46,658 bases of DNA. Origin: Massiliimalia sp964370215. Lineage in GTDB: Bacteria > Bacillota > Clostridia > Oscillospirales > Ruminococcaceae. The DNA lies in the NCBI GenBank assembly GCA_964370215.1, contig CAYJIM010000010.1, positions 1-46,658 on the forward strand. The letters are read 5' to 3'. The position numbers and the translations under genes were made by a program. The notes below the pieces were generated by a model. It ran no database searches. It saw only the letters and a program-made list of their open reading frames with translations, and had not been told where the DNA came from. Below, piece after piece: positions 26,450-34,383 of this stretch (position 1 is the first letter of the stretch; the number at the start of each line of letters is the position of its first letter).

Positions 26450-27889
26450 TTACTCCGCTTCTCTGCCGAACAGCTCATAGTCCTTTTTGAGAAAGGAGAC
26501 ATTGCGGCTGTATTTGACCACTACCCCTTTTTCATCAAAGATCAGCTTGATGCGATCGACAAAAGGTGTCTTTGTGTAAGCCATCAACACGGTACAGACA
26601 TTGGCTTTCCACGCATAGGAAACCGCCACGTCGGAAAACACCTTCCCAAAGGCGGACGGCACGGCATGTTCAGGCAGACCCGTTTTACTTTTCACCCACT
26701 CCCGATACCCCATCGGGCAGGTCACAGGGATCCCATCCATGACAAAGTGGATGGTTTGTGCCTCAAAATCTACCGACAGCGCCGAAAGGTTCAACCCATT
26801 TTCCGCAAACACATAATGACGTTTGGTGTATTTTTGTTGCTGAATGCCAATTTGAATGCCCTCCGGACAAACCATAGTTTGGCTTTCACAGAGGTGTAGC
26901 AGCTGCTGATTTGCCTCTTCGTCGACCGTGGTTTCTTTGCCCATCGTCGGCACGACAAGGTCAAAGAATAGATCACTCAAATCGTGCATCTGATCTTCCC
27001 CTGCATTGAATACGACAACGGCATCCTGCTTTGGCAGGACAATGCAGTACTGCCCAAATGCACCATCGCCTCGATAAGCATCCTCGGCGGTACAATGCCA
27101 GATCTGATAGCCATACCCATTGCAGGACTGCGGATGAGCATCTGGTTTTTCGTTGTCCACTTTATCGTGTACCATACGATCAATCCAATCGGATTGTAGC
27201 AGTTGTTTGTCGTCATATTTGCCACGGTTCAACAAAAATTGTCCGAACTTTGCAAGGTCTTCGAGTCGTACATTCAGGCCAAATCCACCGGTATTGATGC
27301 CCATCGGGCAGGTTTCCCACCAGTGCTTTTCAAACCCCAATGGTGCAAACAGACGAGGGGTCAGATAGTCAAACAGCGACATCCCGGTGACTTTCGAGAT
27401 AATGGCGGAAAGCATATAGGTTGCCGGTGTATTGTAACACCAAATCGACCCCGGTTTGCAATCGACATAGGTAGTCAAAAAGTATTTGACCCAATCGCCA
27501 CCAAGGGCAGTGCCAATCATCGACGGCTCTACGCTGTGGCCGGTGCTCATCGTCAACAGGTGACGCACATTCATTTGCATCATATATTCACAGGGTTCGC
27601 CTTCTAATTTATCCGAAAAAAAGGAATAGACAAGATCATCAATGGACAAAAGGTTTTCCTGTACTGCAAAGCCAATTGCCACAGCGGTAAAGGTCTTACT
27701 CATGGAAAACAGCACATGGGTATCCCCTTTTTGGTAGGGTTCCCAGTAGCACTCGGCCGCCACTTTTCCCTGTCGCAGTACCATAAAGCTGTGAATGCCG
27801 AATTGTTTTCCGGCCTTCTCTATGAATACATTGATTGCCTCAGAGCTGATGCCGACCTGCTCCGGTGTGGTATGTAAAAGTTCTTTCAT
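26450..27889 (-). CDS. Serine hydrolase of the beta-lactamase / DD-peptidase fold
   Basis: This 479-aa protein has the class C-type motifs: SxxK as SMSK (S62 to K65) inside VLFSMSKTFTAVAIGFAVQE, and YxN as CYNTPATYMLSAI near residue 160. A clear third motif (KTG or HxG) is not obvious. There is no signal peptide, so it is probably cytoplasmic, like esterase EstB-type or uncharacterised COG1680 proteins. The C-terminal 150 residues form a separate beta-rich domain. The ATG of MKELLHT has GGAGGG eight bases upstream; an earlier in-frame ATG at 27904 lies inside this site and is rejected. The substrate is unknown. Confidence 0.88.
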   Translation of the reverse strand: MKELLHTTPEQVGISSEAINVFIEKAGKQFGIHSFMVLRQGKVAAECYWEPYQKGDTHVLFSMSKTFTAVAIGFAVQENLLSIDDLVYSFFSDKLEGEPCEYMMQMNVRHLLTMSTGHSVEPSMIGTALGGDWVKYFLTTYVDCKPGSIWCYNTPATYMLSAIISKVTGMSLFDYLTPRLFAPLGFEKHWWETCPMGINTGGFGLNVRLEDLAKFGQFLLNRGKYDDKQLLQSDWIDRMVHDKVDNEKPDAHPQSCNGYGYQIWHCTAEDAYRGDGAFGQYCIVLPKQDAVVVFNAGEDQMHDLSDLFFDLVVPTMGKETTVDEEANQQLLHLCESQTMVCPEGIQIGIQQQKYTKRHYVFAENGLNLSALSVDFEAQTIHFVMDGIPVTCPMGYREWVKSKTGLPEHAVPSAFGKVFSDVAVSYAWKANVCTVLMAYTKTPFVDRIKLIFDEKGVVVKYSRNVSFLKKDYELFGREAE

Positions 27890-27960
27890 TGTCAATCCCT
27901 CCATTTTCTATTGTCACTGCCAGATGCCTTGGACTGTTAAGATAGTTTACAATTATTTTT

Positions 27961-27989
27961 ATGATACCATACAACCGTCATTTCTACAA
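27961..27989 (-). promoter_or_regulatory. Promoter of the serine hydrolase gene
   Basis: On the minus strand TTGTAG (27984-27989) and TATCAT (27961-27966) are 17 bases apart, about 70 bases before the start codon. Confidence 0.55.
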
Positions 27990-28114
27990 GTAGGGATGAT
28001 GAGACTTTTTTCATAAAAAATTTTACCCCTTTTTGTATCATCCTCCAATCTCACGGCAATTTATGAATATTTATAAAATTATGCGCCAGATCGCTAGGTT
28101 TTTTGTGGTTGTTA

Positions 28115-28123
28115 TGCTATACT
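28115..28123 (+). promoter_or_regulatory. Extended -10 promoter of the flavodoxin-like gene
   Basis: TGC followed by TATACT (28118-28123) forms an extended -10 element. No good -35 is present. It lies about 50 bases before the start codon. Confidence 0.5.
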
Positions 28124-28174
28124 GAACAAAGAGTTTTATCTTTTACTTACAAAAAATATTTGGAGGCTATCATT

Positions 28175-28597
28175 ATGAAGTTTAAAATGCGTGCATTACA
28201 ATACTCGAAAAACACCGGTGCATTTGAAATTGCTACTGCAATTGCCAAAGCACAAGACATTCAGAAAGTAGACCGCATCCCGCCGGACTACAACCTCGAA
28301 GGGGAAAAATTGGCGTTTATCTGTGTCGACTGCGGCAAAAAAGTAGACGCACAAGTAGACAGCTTTGTCAACTTTTTGACCACCGACCGTGTGAAAAACG
28401 TGGCATTCATCGGTGTTGGTACCGATACTGCTGATGCGATGAACGGTTTGGCTTCCAAAGCCAAAGGCATTGGCATCAATGTGGTTGGGATCACCGAATG
28501 TACCGTCAAAAGTAGCCTCTTCAAAAAAGGCAAACCAACCGACAGCGACATCACCAAAATGGTAGACTGGGCAGACAAATTGGTAAACAGCCTGTAA
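28175..28597 (+). CDS. Small flavodoxin-like protein (140 aa)
   Basis: The start is the ATG of MKFKMRALQYS, nine bases after GGAGG (28162-28166); longer in-frame readings have no ribosome binding site. The alternation of beta strands and helices (MRALQYS, LAFICVDCG, NVAFIGVGTD, INVVGITECT) and the size fit a flavodoxin fold. In place of the usual phosphate loop (SGTGNTE) it has SKNTGAFEIA, so FMN binding is uncertain. CVDCGKK contains a CxxC pair. It is a single gene with its own promoter and terminator. The fold is fairly likely; the function is not known. Confidence 0.72.
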   Translation: MKFKMRALQYSKNTGAFEIATAIAKAQDIQKVDRIPPDYNLEGEKLAFICVDCGKKVDAQVDSFVNFLTTDRVKNVAFIGVGTDTADAMNGLASKAKGIGINVVGITECTVKSSLFKKGKPTDSDITKMVDWADKLVNSL

Positions 28598-28613
28598 ACC
28601 ATACCGAAAAAAC

Positions 28614-28657
28614 AAACCGCAAAGAAGTAGGGGATTCCCTTTTCTTTGCGGTTTTTT
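28614..28657 (+). terminator. Terminator of the flavodoxin-like gene
   Basis: AAACCGCAAAGAA (28614-28626) pairs with TTCTTTGCGGTTT (about 28642-28653), followed by a T-run. It lies 17 bases after the stop codon. Confidence 0.88.
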
Positions 28658-28692
28658 ATATGGATGTTTCAATGTCATGGGTGATGGGATTT

Positions 28693-28778
28693 GCAGGATT
28701 GATCTGTAGAGACAGGCTTTCATGCCTGTCCGCCGTCCATTGCACCAAAAAGGGATTTGGCCAAAACCAAATCCCTTT
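28693..28778. repeat. Dispersed palindromic repeats in the gap before the DUF1002 gene
   Basis: TGTAGAGACAGGCTTTCATG continues into GCCTGTCCGC, an inverted repeat (GACAGGC with GCCTGTC). It follows the same plan as the element at 39590-39613: TGTAGnG, stem, loop, stem, CGC. A second hairpin follows: AAAGGGATTTGG (28749-28760) pairs with CCAAATCCCTTT (28767-28778). The gap from 28598 to 28885 holds only the terminator and these repeats; I see no gene there. Confidence 0.6.
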
Positions 28779-28842
28779 AAGCGCTGACGCAGGTGAGTTG
28801 CCTATCGGCAATCAAGACTGCAGGACGCCGTCCCACACCCTG

Positions 28843-28874
28843 CCACTTTTGAAAAAGTGGACAAAACTTTTTTT
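28843..28874 (-). terminator. Hairpin with T-run near the end of the DUF1002 gene
   Basis: CCACTTTT (28843-28850) pairs with AAAAGTGG (28853-28860), next to a run of seven T at 28868-28874 on the plus strand. On the minus strand the hairpin follows the DUF1002 stop by 25 bases but the T-run precedes it. On the plus strand it reads as hairpin then ACAAAACTTTTTTT, a loose terminator. The text resembles bases 1-40 of the window. Confidence 0.35.
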
Positions 28875-28885
28875 CTGCTTTCCCC

Positions 28886-29809
28886 TTATTGATTGGCAAC
28901 GGCTTCGTTGAGGTTTTCTTCAAACAAGCCCATCAACCAATCCAACAATCCTTGCAGAATATTAGTGATGGTGGTTTGTAGGCTATCAACATCCACCCCA
29001 ATCGATTCCAATTCACCCAGTACGCGACCGGCTTCCTGTTTGATGGCATCCAGATCGATGTCCACAGTGGATAGTTTTTTCAACAAATCCAACAGATTTT
29101 GACGATCCTGTTCGGTCAACACCAAATCAAATTCCGCTGCGACCGTGTCGATCGCTCCCAAAATTTCCTCATCGGTATCAAGTCCTGCCGACAGCACTTC
29201 GTCTTTGAGAGCGGCGATCAAGTCGGTTGCCGCTTGGTCGCTGCCAATGGATTCCGACACCTGTCCGGTGACAACCAATTCATGTACTGCCGCATCCTTT
29301 GTTTCTTCGGTGATGGTGTACCCTGTCATGCTTTCATAGGCACGCATGGTGCCCACCAAAGCCGAGGTACCCGAAATATCAAAGGGACCTGCAACCACAA
29401 CGTCTGCATCGGCGACACCTGCGGTTGCCAACGCATTGCGATACATATCCGCCGAACAATACCCAATGTTGTGGGTCGATACATTGATGCCAGTTCCCTC
29501 TTCCGTTTTGGTGACCTTTACCGAGGAAAGTGCACGTGTACCGATGACCGACGAATCCATATAACTGGAAAGGTAGGCGTATTCATCATCATTGGTCACC
29601 GTGCCTACGGTGTAGGTGGTGCTCAGTTCTTCCTCTGTGACACCCAACAGCGACAGCACCGTTGCACGCTCTGTCGCATCCAGATCTGCCCCAAGCGACA
29701 CATACGGGGTGAACTGTGTTTCAGCATCCGCCAAAACCGTTGTCACCGATGTTTGAAACAACAGTGCCGAGACCATAACCCCTGCCCATACTCTTTTCAT
29801 CACTTTCAT
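28886..29809 (-). CDS. DUF1002 family secreted protein (YpuA-like)
   Basis: This 307-aa protein has a signal peptide (VWAGVMVSALLFQTSVTTVLADA) and then the DUF1002 text: FTPYVSLGADLDATERATVLSLLGV, GIGYCSADMY-like NIGYCSADMYRNALATAGV and DADVVVAGPFDISGTSALVG. The C-terminal third is helical and acidic, ending in an amphipathic LQGLLDWLMGLFEENL. Bacillus YpuA is of this family; the role is unknown, though export to the cell surface is clear. The ATG follows AAGGAGTAAAACA. It is a single gene behind the promoter at 29866-29894. Confidence 0.9.
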   Translation of the reverse strand: MKVMKRVWAGVMVSALLFQTSVTTVLADAETQFTPYVSLGADLDATERATVLSLLGVTEEELSTTYTVGTVTNDDEYAYLSSYMDSSVIGTRALSSVKVTKTEEGTGINVSTHNIGYCSADMYRNALATAGVADADVVVAGPFDISGTSALVGTMRAYESMTGYTITEETKDAAVHELVVTGQVSESIGSDQAATDLIAALKDEVLSAGLDTDEEILGAIDTVAAEFDLVLTEQDRQNLLDLLKKLSTVDIDLDAIKQEAGRVLGELESIGVDVDSLQTTITNILQGLLDWLMGLFEENLNEAVANQ

Positions 29810-29865
29810 TGTTTTACTCCTTTTATCTGTAGTAATATATTTTTTCGCTTTGTTCTTGCTCGCTC

Positions 29866-29894
29866 ATTATAGCATATCGATTGAAAAAGCGCAA
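29866..29894 (-). promoter_or_regulatory. Promoter of the DUF1002 gene
   Basis: On the minus strand TTGCGC (29889-29894) and a perfect TATAAT (29866-29871) are 17 bases apart; the TATAAT is preceded by TGC, an extended -10 element. Confidence 0.7.
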
Positions 29895-29942
29895 AAGAAT
29901 ACCGCCACTATTAAGGAAAATTTCAAGAATCTACAGGATCCC

Positions 29943-30503
29943 TCATATAATATCTATTTTTTGTTCACACAATACACGATATATACCGGCAATCGGCAGG
30001 CCTACAATGTTGAAGTAATCCCCATGAATTTCCTTGACAAACAATCCCCCTTTGCCTTGGATACCATAGCTACCCGCCTTGTCCATCGGTTCTCCCGTGG
30101 CAATGTAGTCGGCAATTTCCTCATCGGTCAAGGGGTAAAAGGTGACCGTACTCTCCGTTACAAAGGTGTGAAAAAACGACCCTTTTTGCAAGGTGACTCC
30201 TGTCAATACACGGTGGGTTTGAGCGGACAATCGCTTGAGGGTGTCGAATGCCTCCTGCTCGTCCAACGGTTTTCCCAAAATTTTCCCCTGCCACGCCACC
30301 ACGGTATCCGCGCCCAATACCATTTCATCAGGGTGGTGCTCTGCGACAGCCTTTGCCTTGCGTGCAGAAAGTATCTCGACCACCTGCTCCGGCGATAGGT
30401 TTTGATCGACGGTTTCGTCTACTGCCGGATCTACAATGGTAAATGTTTCTGTTATATGGCGCAACAACTGCTGTCTGCGCGGTGATGTGGATGCCAAAAT
30501 CAC
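29943..30503 (-). CDS. maf: Maf family nucleotide pyrophosphatase
   Basis: This 186-aa protein has the Maf motifs: ASTSPRRQQLL at the N-terminus, LSARKAKAVA near residue 45, VLGADTVV near 62 (with the catalytic aspartate), GKPLDEQEAFDTLKRLS near 77, and AGSYGIQGKGG near 142. The family hydrolyses non-canonical or modified nucleoside triphosphates (dTTP, UTP and m5-derivatives), as a housekeeping step or in septum control. It starts at GTG (30501-30503) behind a GGGGGAG site. It stands alone, with 130 bases to the DUF1002 gene. Confidence 0.95.
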   Translation of the reverse strand: MILASTSPRRQQLLRHITETFTIVDPAVDETVDQNLSPEQVVEILSARKAKAVAEHHPDEMVLGADTVVAWQGKILGKPLDEQEAFDTLKRLSAQTHRVLTGVTLQKGSFFHTFVTESTVTFYPLTDEEIADYIATGEPMDKAGSYGIQGKGGLFVKEIHGDYFNIVGLPIAGIYRVLCEQKIDII

Positions 30504-30847
30504 ACAACTCTCCCCCTTCTTTTTCGTTCCACCAGTATATCATGATCGGTATAAAAAATCAATCTTTTAACATAAAGCCACATCCTGCATCGTGTATTAG
30601 CAGAAAAAAGAACAAGGCTTTTCTCTTTTCAATTGAAAAAAAGCAGATTTTTACTAATTCAAATTTTGCACTAAAATACAGTAGAATCCTGCAAACATAT
30701 TTGCATCAATACACAATAATGGAACTTGTTGCAGAAAAAAAACGCTTATTTTGCAAGGGCAGGATTGACAACTTGCAGACAATGTCAAATTCCCGTTTTA
30801 TCTTTTAGTTGTATGATAAAACTTGTGCTTTTTTACTGAAATTATCT
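30504..30847. other. AT-rich intergenic region between divergent maf and the V-ATPase operon
   Basis: I see no gene in this stretch. It holds a perfect palindrome TTTTCAATTGAAAA (30626-30639) and a short inverted repeat, TTGACA at 30765-30770 with TGTCAA at 30783-30788. Either could be a regulator site; neither has a clear promoter partner. Confidence 0.4.
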
Positions 30848-30876
30848 TTGACTTTGTCTGTCTTATGTACTATAAT
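30848..30876 (+). promoter_or_regulatory. Sigma-A promoter of the V-ATPase operon
   Basis: TTGACT (30848-30853) and a perfect TATAAT (30871-30876) are 17 bases apart. The leader before the first gene would be about 42 bases. Confidence 0.85.
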
Positions 30877-30924
30877 GAACTTGTATGGCATTCATTGATA
30901 TTTATTCAGAAAAGGAGTGATTTT

Positions 30925-31236
30925 TTGGCTAAAGAAACGGTTCAGGCGATCAGACAAGCAGAGCAACAGGCAAAGGAACTTTCCATGAATACCAAAGAGC
31001 AGATCGAGCAGTTACTTTTGGACACTAAGGCAAAGGGACAAGCCCGACTGCAAACCTGTGACAACACGTTGCAGGAAGAAGAAGCACTTGCACTGGATCG
31101 CATCCAAACAGAAATTGCAACCATCCAGAGCGACACCAAGCAAAAGACAACAATTGCACTACAAGCACTCGAATCTCAGGCAGCTACAAAGCAAGCAGAT
31201 GCCATCAAGGCCGTCATTGACGCATTGGTGGGCTAA
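30925..31236 (+). CDS. V-type ATPase peripheral stalk subunit H/G
   Basis: This 103-aa, alanine- and glutamine-rich protein is predicted to be one long helix (LAKETVQAIRQAEQQAKEL onwards), as in the peripheral-stalk subunit called G or H in A/V-type ATPases. It would pair with subunit E. The start is TTG at 30925, eight bases after AAAGGAG (30911-30917); the in-frame ATG readings further upstream begin inside the promoter and are rejected. It is the first gene of the operon. The call depends largely on context because the sequence is low in complexity. Confidence 0.8.
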   Translation: MAKETVQAIRQAEQQAKELSMNTKEQIEQLLLDTKAKGQARLQTCDNTLQEEEALALDRIQTEIATIQSDTKQKTTIALQALESQAATKQADAIKAVIDALVG

Positions 31237-31271
31237 AAATTGCTTTAGGATATTGTAAAGGAGGGCTGCTG

Positions 31272-33290
31272 ATGGCAGTGATGCCGATGAAAAAAATTAG
31301 CATTTACGGATTGAAGCAAGACCGTAAAGTGCTACTGGAGCAATTACAGCGCCAGAGCGTGGTAGAATTGTCCCAGTCCGAGATCCATGATTCGGACTAT
31401 TTTGAAAAAACCGACATTCTCCCCGCAAAAACAGCGTTTGAATCAAACCAAAAAACGCTGCAGGCGGCACTGGACTATCTTGACAGTCTGGTCAAGCCAA
31501 AAACATCGATGTTTGCAATGTTTGAAGGGCGCATTCCCATCACCGTTGCACAGTACAAGCACACCGAGGACACAGCAAAAGAAACGCTGAAACTCGCCAA
31601 CCAAATCCTTTCCCTTTCCAAACAGGTAGCGGAATGGAAGTCCGACATCGTACGCCATACGACAGCATTAGAAGCACTCACCCCTTGGCTCTCACTCGAC
31701 ACCTCAATGCGATTGAATCACACCGAATACACCTCCTTCTTTATTGGCACCTTTCCGGAAAGCTACACTGTAGCGGAATTGTATGAGGCTGTCAACAAGG
31801 AGCTGACCGAATCGGTACCAATGGAAATTGAGATTGTCAGTGCAGACAGCCAACAAACCTGCGTGTTTGTCACCTGTCACCGCAAAGCGGCTGAAATGGT
31901 GGAAACCGCACTCCGTTCCTTGGGGCTTACCTATCCTGCCACGCGCAGTAAAATCCCCCCAGCCGAACGGGCACAGTTGTTGCAACAGCGCATAGAGGAA
32001 GCACAGAAAAACATTGCCGACGCAGAACAAACGGTGATGACCTTTGCGGGCAAGCGTGACCAGCTGTTATACTGCCACGACTATTTGACCATGCGCGCCG
32101 ACAAGTACTTGGCACTCGGCAAACTCTCACAAAGCAACAGCACCTTTATCATCGACGGGTACATCACAGCGGAGGATGCCGAGAAAACAAAACAAAAGCT
32201 CGAATCCCGTTACCGTTGTTTTGTCGAACTGGATGATCCGACCGAGACCGATGAGATACCGGTCAAACTCAAAAACCACAGTTTCGTCGAACCGGTGGAA
32301 GGGGTTGTCGAAAGTTACAGCCTACCGGGTAAAGGTGAGGTGGATCCCACCGGCATTATGGCAATCTTTTACTACTTTATGTTCGGACTGATGCTTTCCG
32401 ACTTGGCATACGGTCTGATCATGGCAATTGGTTGCGGTGTGGTTCTCGCCAAATTTAAAACGATGGAAAAGGGACTGCGCAATTCCGTCAAAATGTTTAT
32501 GTATTGCGGTATTTCCACTGCGTTTTGGGGATTGATGTTCGGTAGCTTCTTTGGCGATGCCATCGAAGTGGTCAGTAGCACCTTCTTCGGCGTGGAACTT
32601 GCCACCCCTACCCTCTGGTTTAGACCATTGGGTGACCCGATGCAGTTGTTGATGTTCTCGCTCTTATTGGGGATCATTCACCTTTTCACAGGGCTTGGCA
32701 TCAAATTTTACATGCTCGTCAAACAAGGATATGTCAAAGATGCGATTTATGACGTGGTCTTTTGGTATTTTCTTGTCGGCGGTGCCATCATCTACTTTAT
32801 GTCAACCCAGATGTTTGACGACATCGCAGGACTCGGGTTTATGCTACCGGTCATGGTTGGCAATGTGGGCGGTGTATTCGCTATCATTGGCGCAATCGGG
32901 ATTGTCTTCACCTCCGGCAGAAGTTCCAAAGCACCTGCCATCCGTTTTATGAAAGGTTTGTATGGACTGTATGGCGCGACAAGCTACATCAGTGACATCC
33001 TTTCCTATTCAAGATTGCTGGCATTGGGGCTTGCCACCGGCGTTATCGCTTCTGTTTTCAACCAAATGGGTGCCATGATGGGTGCTTCTGTGGTCGGGGC
33101 GATCGTCTTTATCATTGTCTTTATTTTAGGACATACCCTCAACATTGGATTGAATGTGTTGGGCGCTTATGTCCATTCCAACAGATTAGAGTTTGTCGAA
33201 TTCTTCGGCAAATTTTATGAAGGTGGCGGAAAGAAATTCGAACCATTTTCTGCCAACACCAAATATTTCAAAATAATGGAGGAACAATAA
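31272..33290 (+). CDS. ntpI: V-type ATPase membrane subunit I (a subunit)
   Basis: This 672-aa subunit has a cytoplasmic N-terminal half of about 340 residues (two alpha/beta globes with coiled coils) and a C-terminal half of about seven to eight membrane segments from residue 355 (IMAIFYYFMFGLMLSDLAYG). SYSRLLALGLATGVI near residue 580 contains the essential arginine that faces the K ring. It makes the ion half-channels. AAGGAGGG precedes the ATG. It lies 35 bases after the stalk gene and is followed by K with no gap. Confidence 0.96.
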   Translation: MAVMPMKKISIYGLKQDRKVLLEQLQRQSVVELSQSEIHDSDYFEKTDILPAKTAFESNQKTLQAALDYLDSLVKPKTSMFAMFEGRIPITVAQYKHTEDTAKETLKLANQILSLSKQVAEWKSDIVRHTTALEALTPWLSLDTSMRLNHTEYTSFFIGTFPESYTVAELYEAVNKELTESVPMEIEIVSADSQQTCVFVTCHRKAAEMVETALRSLGLTYPATRSKIPPAERAQLLQQRIEEAQKNIADAEQTVMTFAGKRDQLLYCHDYLTMRADKYLALGKLSQSNSTFIIDGYITAEDAEKTKQKLESRYRCFVELDDPTETDEIPVKLKNHSFVEPVEGVVESYSLPGKGEVDPTGIMAIFYYFMFGLMLSDLAYGLIMAIGCGVVLAKFKTMEKGLRNSVKMFMYCGISTAFWGLMFGSFFGDAIEVVSSTFFGVELATPTLWFRPLGDPMQLLMFSLLLGIIHLFTGLGIKFYMLVKQGYVKDAIYDVVFWYFLVGGAIIYFMSTQMFDDIAGLGFMLPVMVGNVGGVFAIIGAIGIVFTSGRSSKAPAIRFMKGLYGLYGATSYISDILSYSRLLALGLATGVIASVFNQMGAMMGASVVGAIVFIIVFILGHTLNIGLNVLGAYVHSNRLEFVEFFGKFYEGGGKKFEPFSANTKYFKIMEEQ

Positions 33291-33291
33291 C

Positions 33292-33783
33292 ATGGAAATT
33301 TTTGAAACAATGGGATTAGCTTTTGCACTCGCAGGTGCCGCAGTCGCTGTATTTGTTGCCGGGATCGGTTCGGCAATCGGGGTCGGGATGACAGGGGAAG
33401 CCGCAGCAGGCGTTGTCACCGAAAACCCATCGCTCTTTGGTAAAGTCTTGATCTTGCAATTGTTGCCGGGTACCCAAGGGATCTACGGGCTGTTGATCGC
33501 GTTCTTGACCTTGACACAAATCGGGGTTTTGGGCGGTAATCCGGACATCTCCCTTGCAAAAGGCGTCGCTTACCTTGCGGCTTGTTTGCCAATCGCATTT
33601 GCCGGTCTTCATTCGGCAAAAATGCAGGCACGTGCAACCGTCGCTTCCATGGGATTGTTTGCAAAAAGACCGGACCAATTCTCCAAAGCGCTCTTGATGC
33701 CGATCATGGTTGAAACCTATGCGATTTTGTCGCTCTTGATCTCTGTTTTGGCAGTATTGAACTTGGGAGCTTTAGATTTCTAA
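33292..33783 (+). CDS. ntpK: V-type ATPase proteolipid subunit K, with Na+-binding residues
   Basis: This 163-aa protein is a tandem duplicate of a two-helix hairpin: four membrane segments, with GIGSAIGVGMTGEAAAG at residues 24-40 in the first half and the ion-binding VETYAIL in the second. Compared with Enterococcus hirae NtpK, whose Na+ ligands are L61, T64, Q65, Q110 and E139, the matching residues here are L58, T61, Q62, Q112 and E141. All five are kept, which argues for Na+ rather than H+ transport. This alignment was done by eye. It starts one base after the ntpI stop codon, behind a GGAGGAA site. Confidence 0.97.
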   Translation: MEIFETMGLAFALAGAAVAVFVAGIGSAIGVGMTGEAAAGVVTENPSLFGKVLILQLLPGTQGIYGLLIAFLTLTQIGVLGGNPDISLAKGVAYLAACLPIAFAGLHSAKMQARATVASMGLFAKRPDQFSKALLMPIMVETYAILSLLISVLAVLNLGALDF

Positions 33784-33801
33784 CGATAAAGGAGAACTGT
33801 C

Positions 33802-34374
33802 ATGACGGGTTTAGAAAAGATACTTGCGCAGATTCAAGAGGATGCCAATGAAGCCGCCCGCCAGCAACTCGATGACGCAAACCAACAGGCCGCCGTACTT
33901 GAGGCAGAAACCGAAGCGCTCGTCCAGTCCAAACAGGCGACTCACACCGCACATCTTGACGCATTGCGTAAAGACAAGCTCGCAAGAGCAACTTCCGCAG
34001 CAGACTTAGAATACAAAAAAGCACTGTTGCAAAAAAAGCAAGCACTCATGCAAGGGACCATCGATGCGGCACTGGAGCAGTTGAAAACCTTGCCGACCGA
34101 AGAATACTTTGCTCTTTTGTTGACGCTTGTGAAAAAGTACAAAGGGGACAGCAAAGCGACAATGGTACTATCCAAGTCCGATTTGGATCGCCTCCCTTCC
34201 ACCTTTGCCACCACCCTGCCAAAAGATATTGTATTGTCCGATACACCGACCTCCATCCAAAACGGCTTTGTACTGCTGTACGACGGGATTGATCTCAATT
34301 GTAGTTTTGAAGCACTCTTTGCCGATCAGGCAGAACTGCTACAAGACACCGTTGCGTCGATTCTCTTTGAATAG
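33802..34374 (+). CDS. ntpE: V-type ATPase peripheral stalk subunit E
   Basis: This 190-aa protein has a long N-terminal helix (TGLEKILAQIQEDANEAARQQ to about residue 95) and a C-terminal globular domain ending with DQAELLQDTVASILFE. The C-terminal motif with RPDLEL/LR-VASILF text is typical for subunit E, which forms the peripheral stalk with the H/G subunit. AAAGGAGAA precedes the ATG. It sits between K and C, as in other bacterial V-type operons. Confidence 0.92.
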   Translation: MTGLEKILAQIQEDANEAARQQLDDANQQAAVLEAETEALVQSKQATHTAHLDALRKDKLARATSAADLEYKKALLQKKQALMQGTIDAALEQLKTLPTEEYFALLLTLVKKYKGDSKATMVLSKSDLDRLPSTFATTLPKDIVLSDTPTSIQNGFVLLYDGIDLNCSFEALFADQAELLQDTVASILFE

Positions 34375-34383
34375 GAGGCGCCT

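Noticed and set aside
30823..30924. Upstream ATG start for the first V-ATPase gene
   Set aside because: It would begin before the -10 box of the operon promoter; the TTG at 30925 has a good ribosome binding site.
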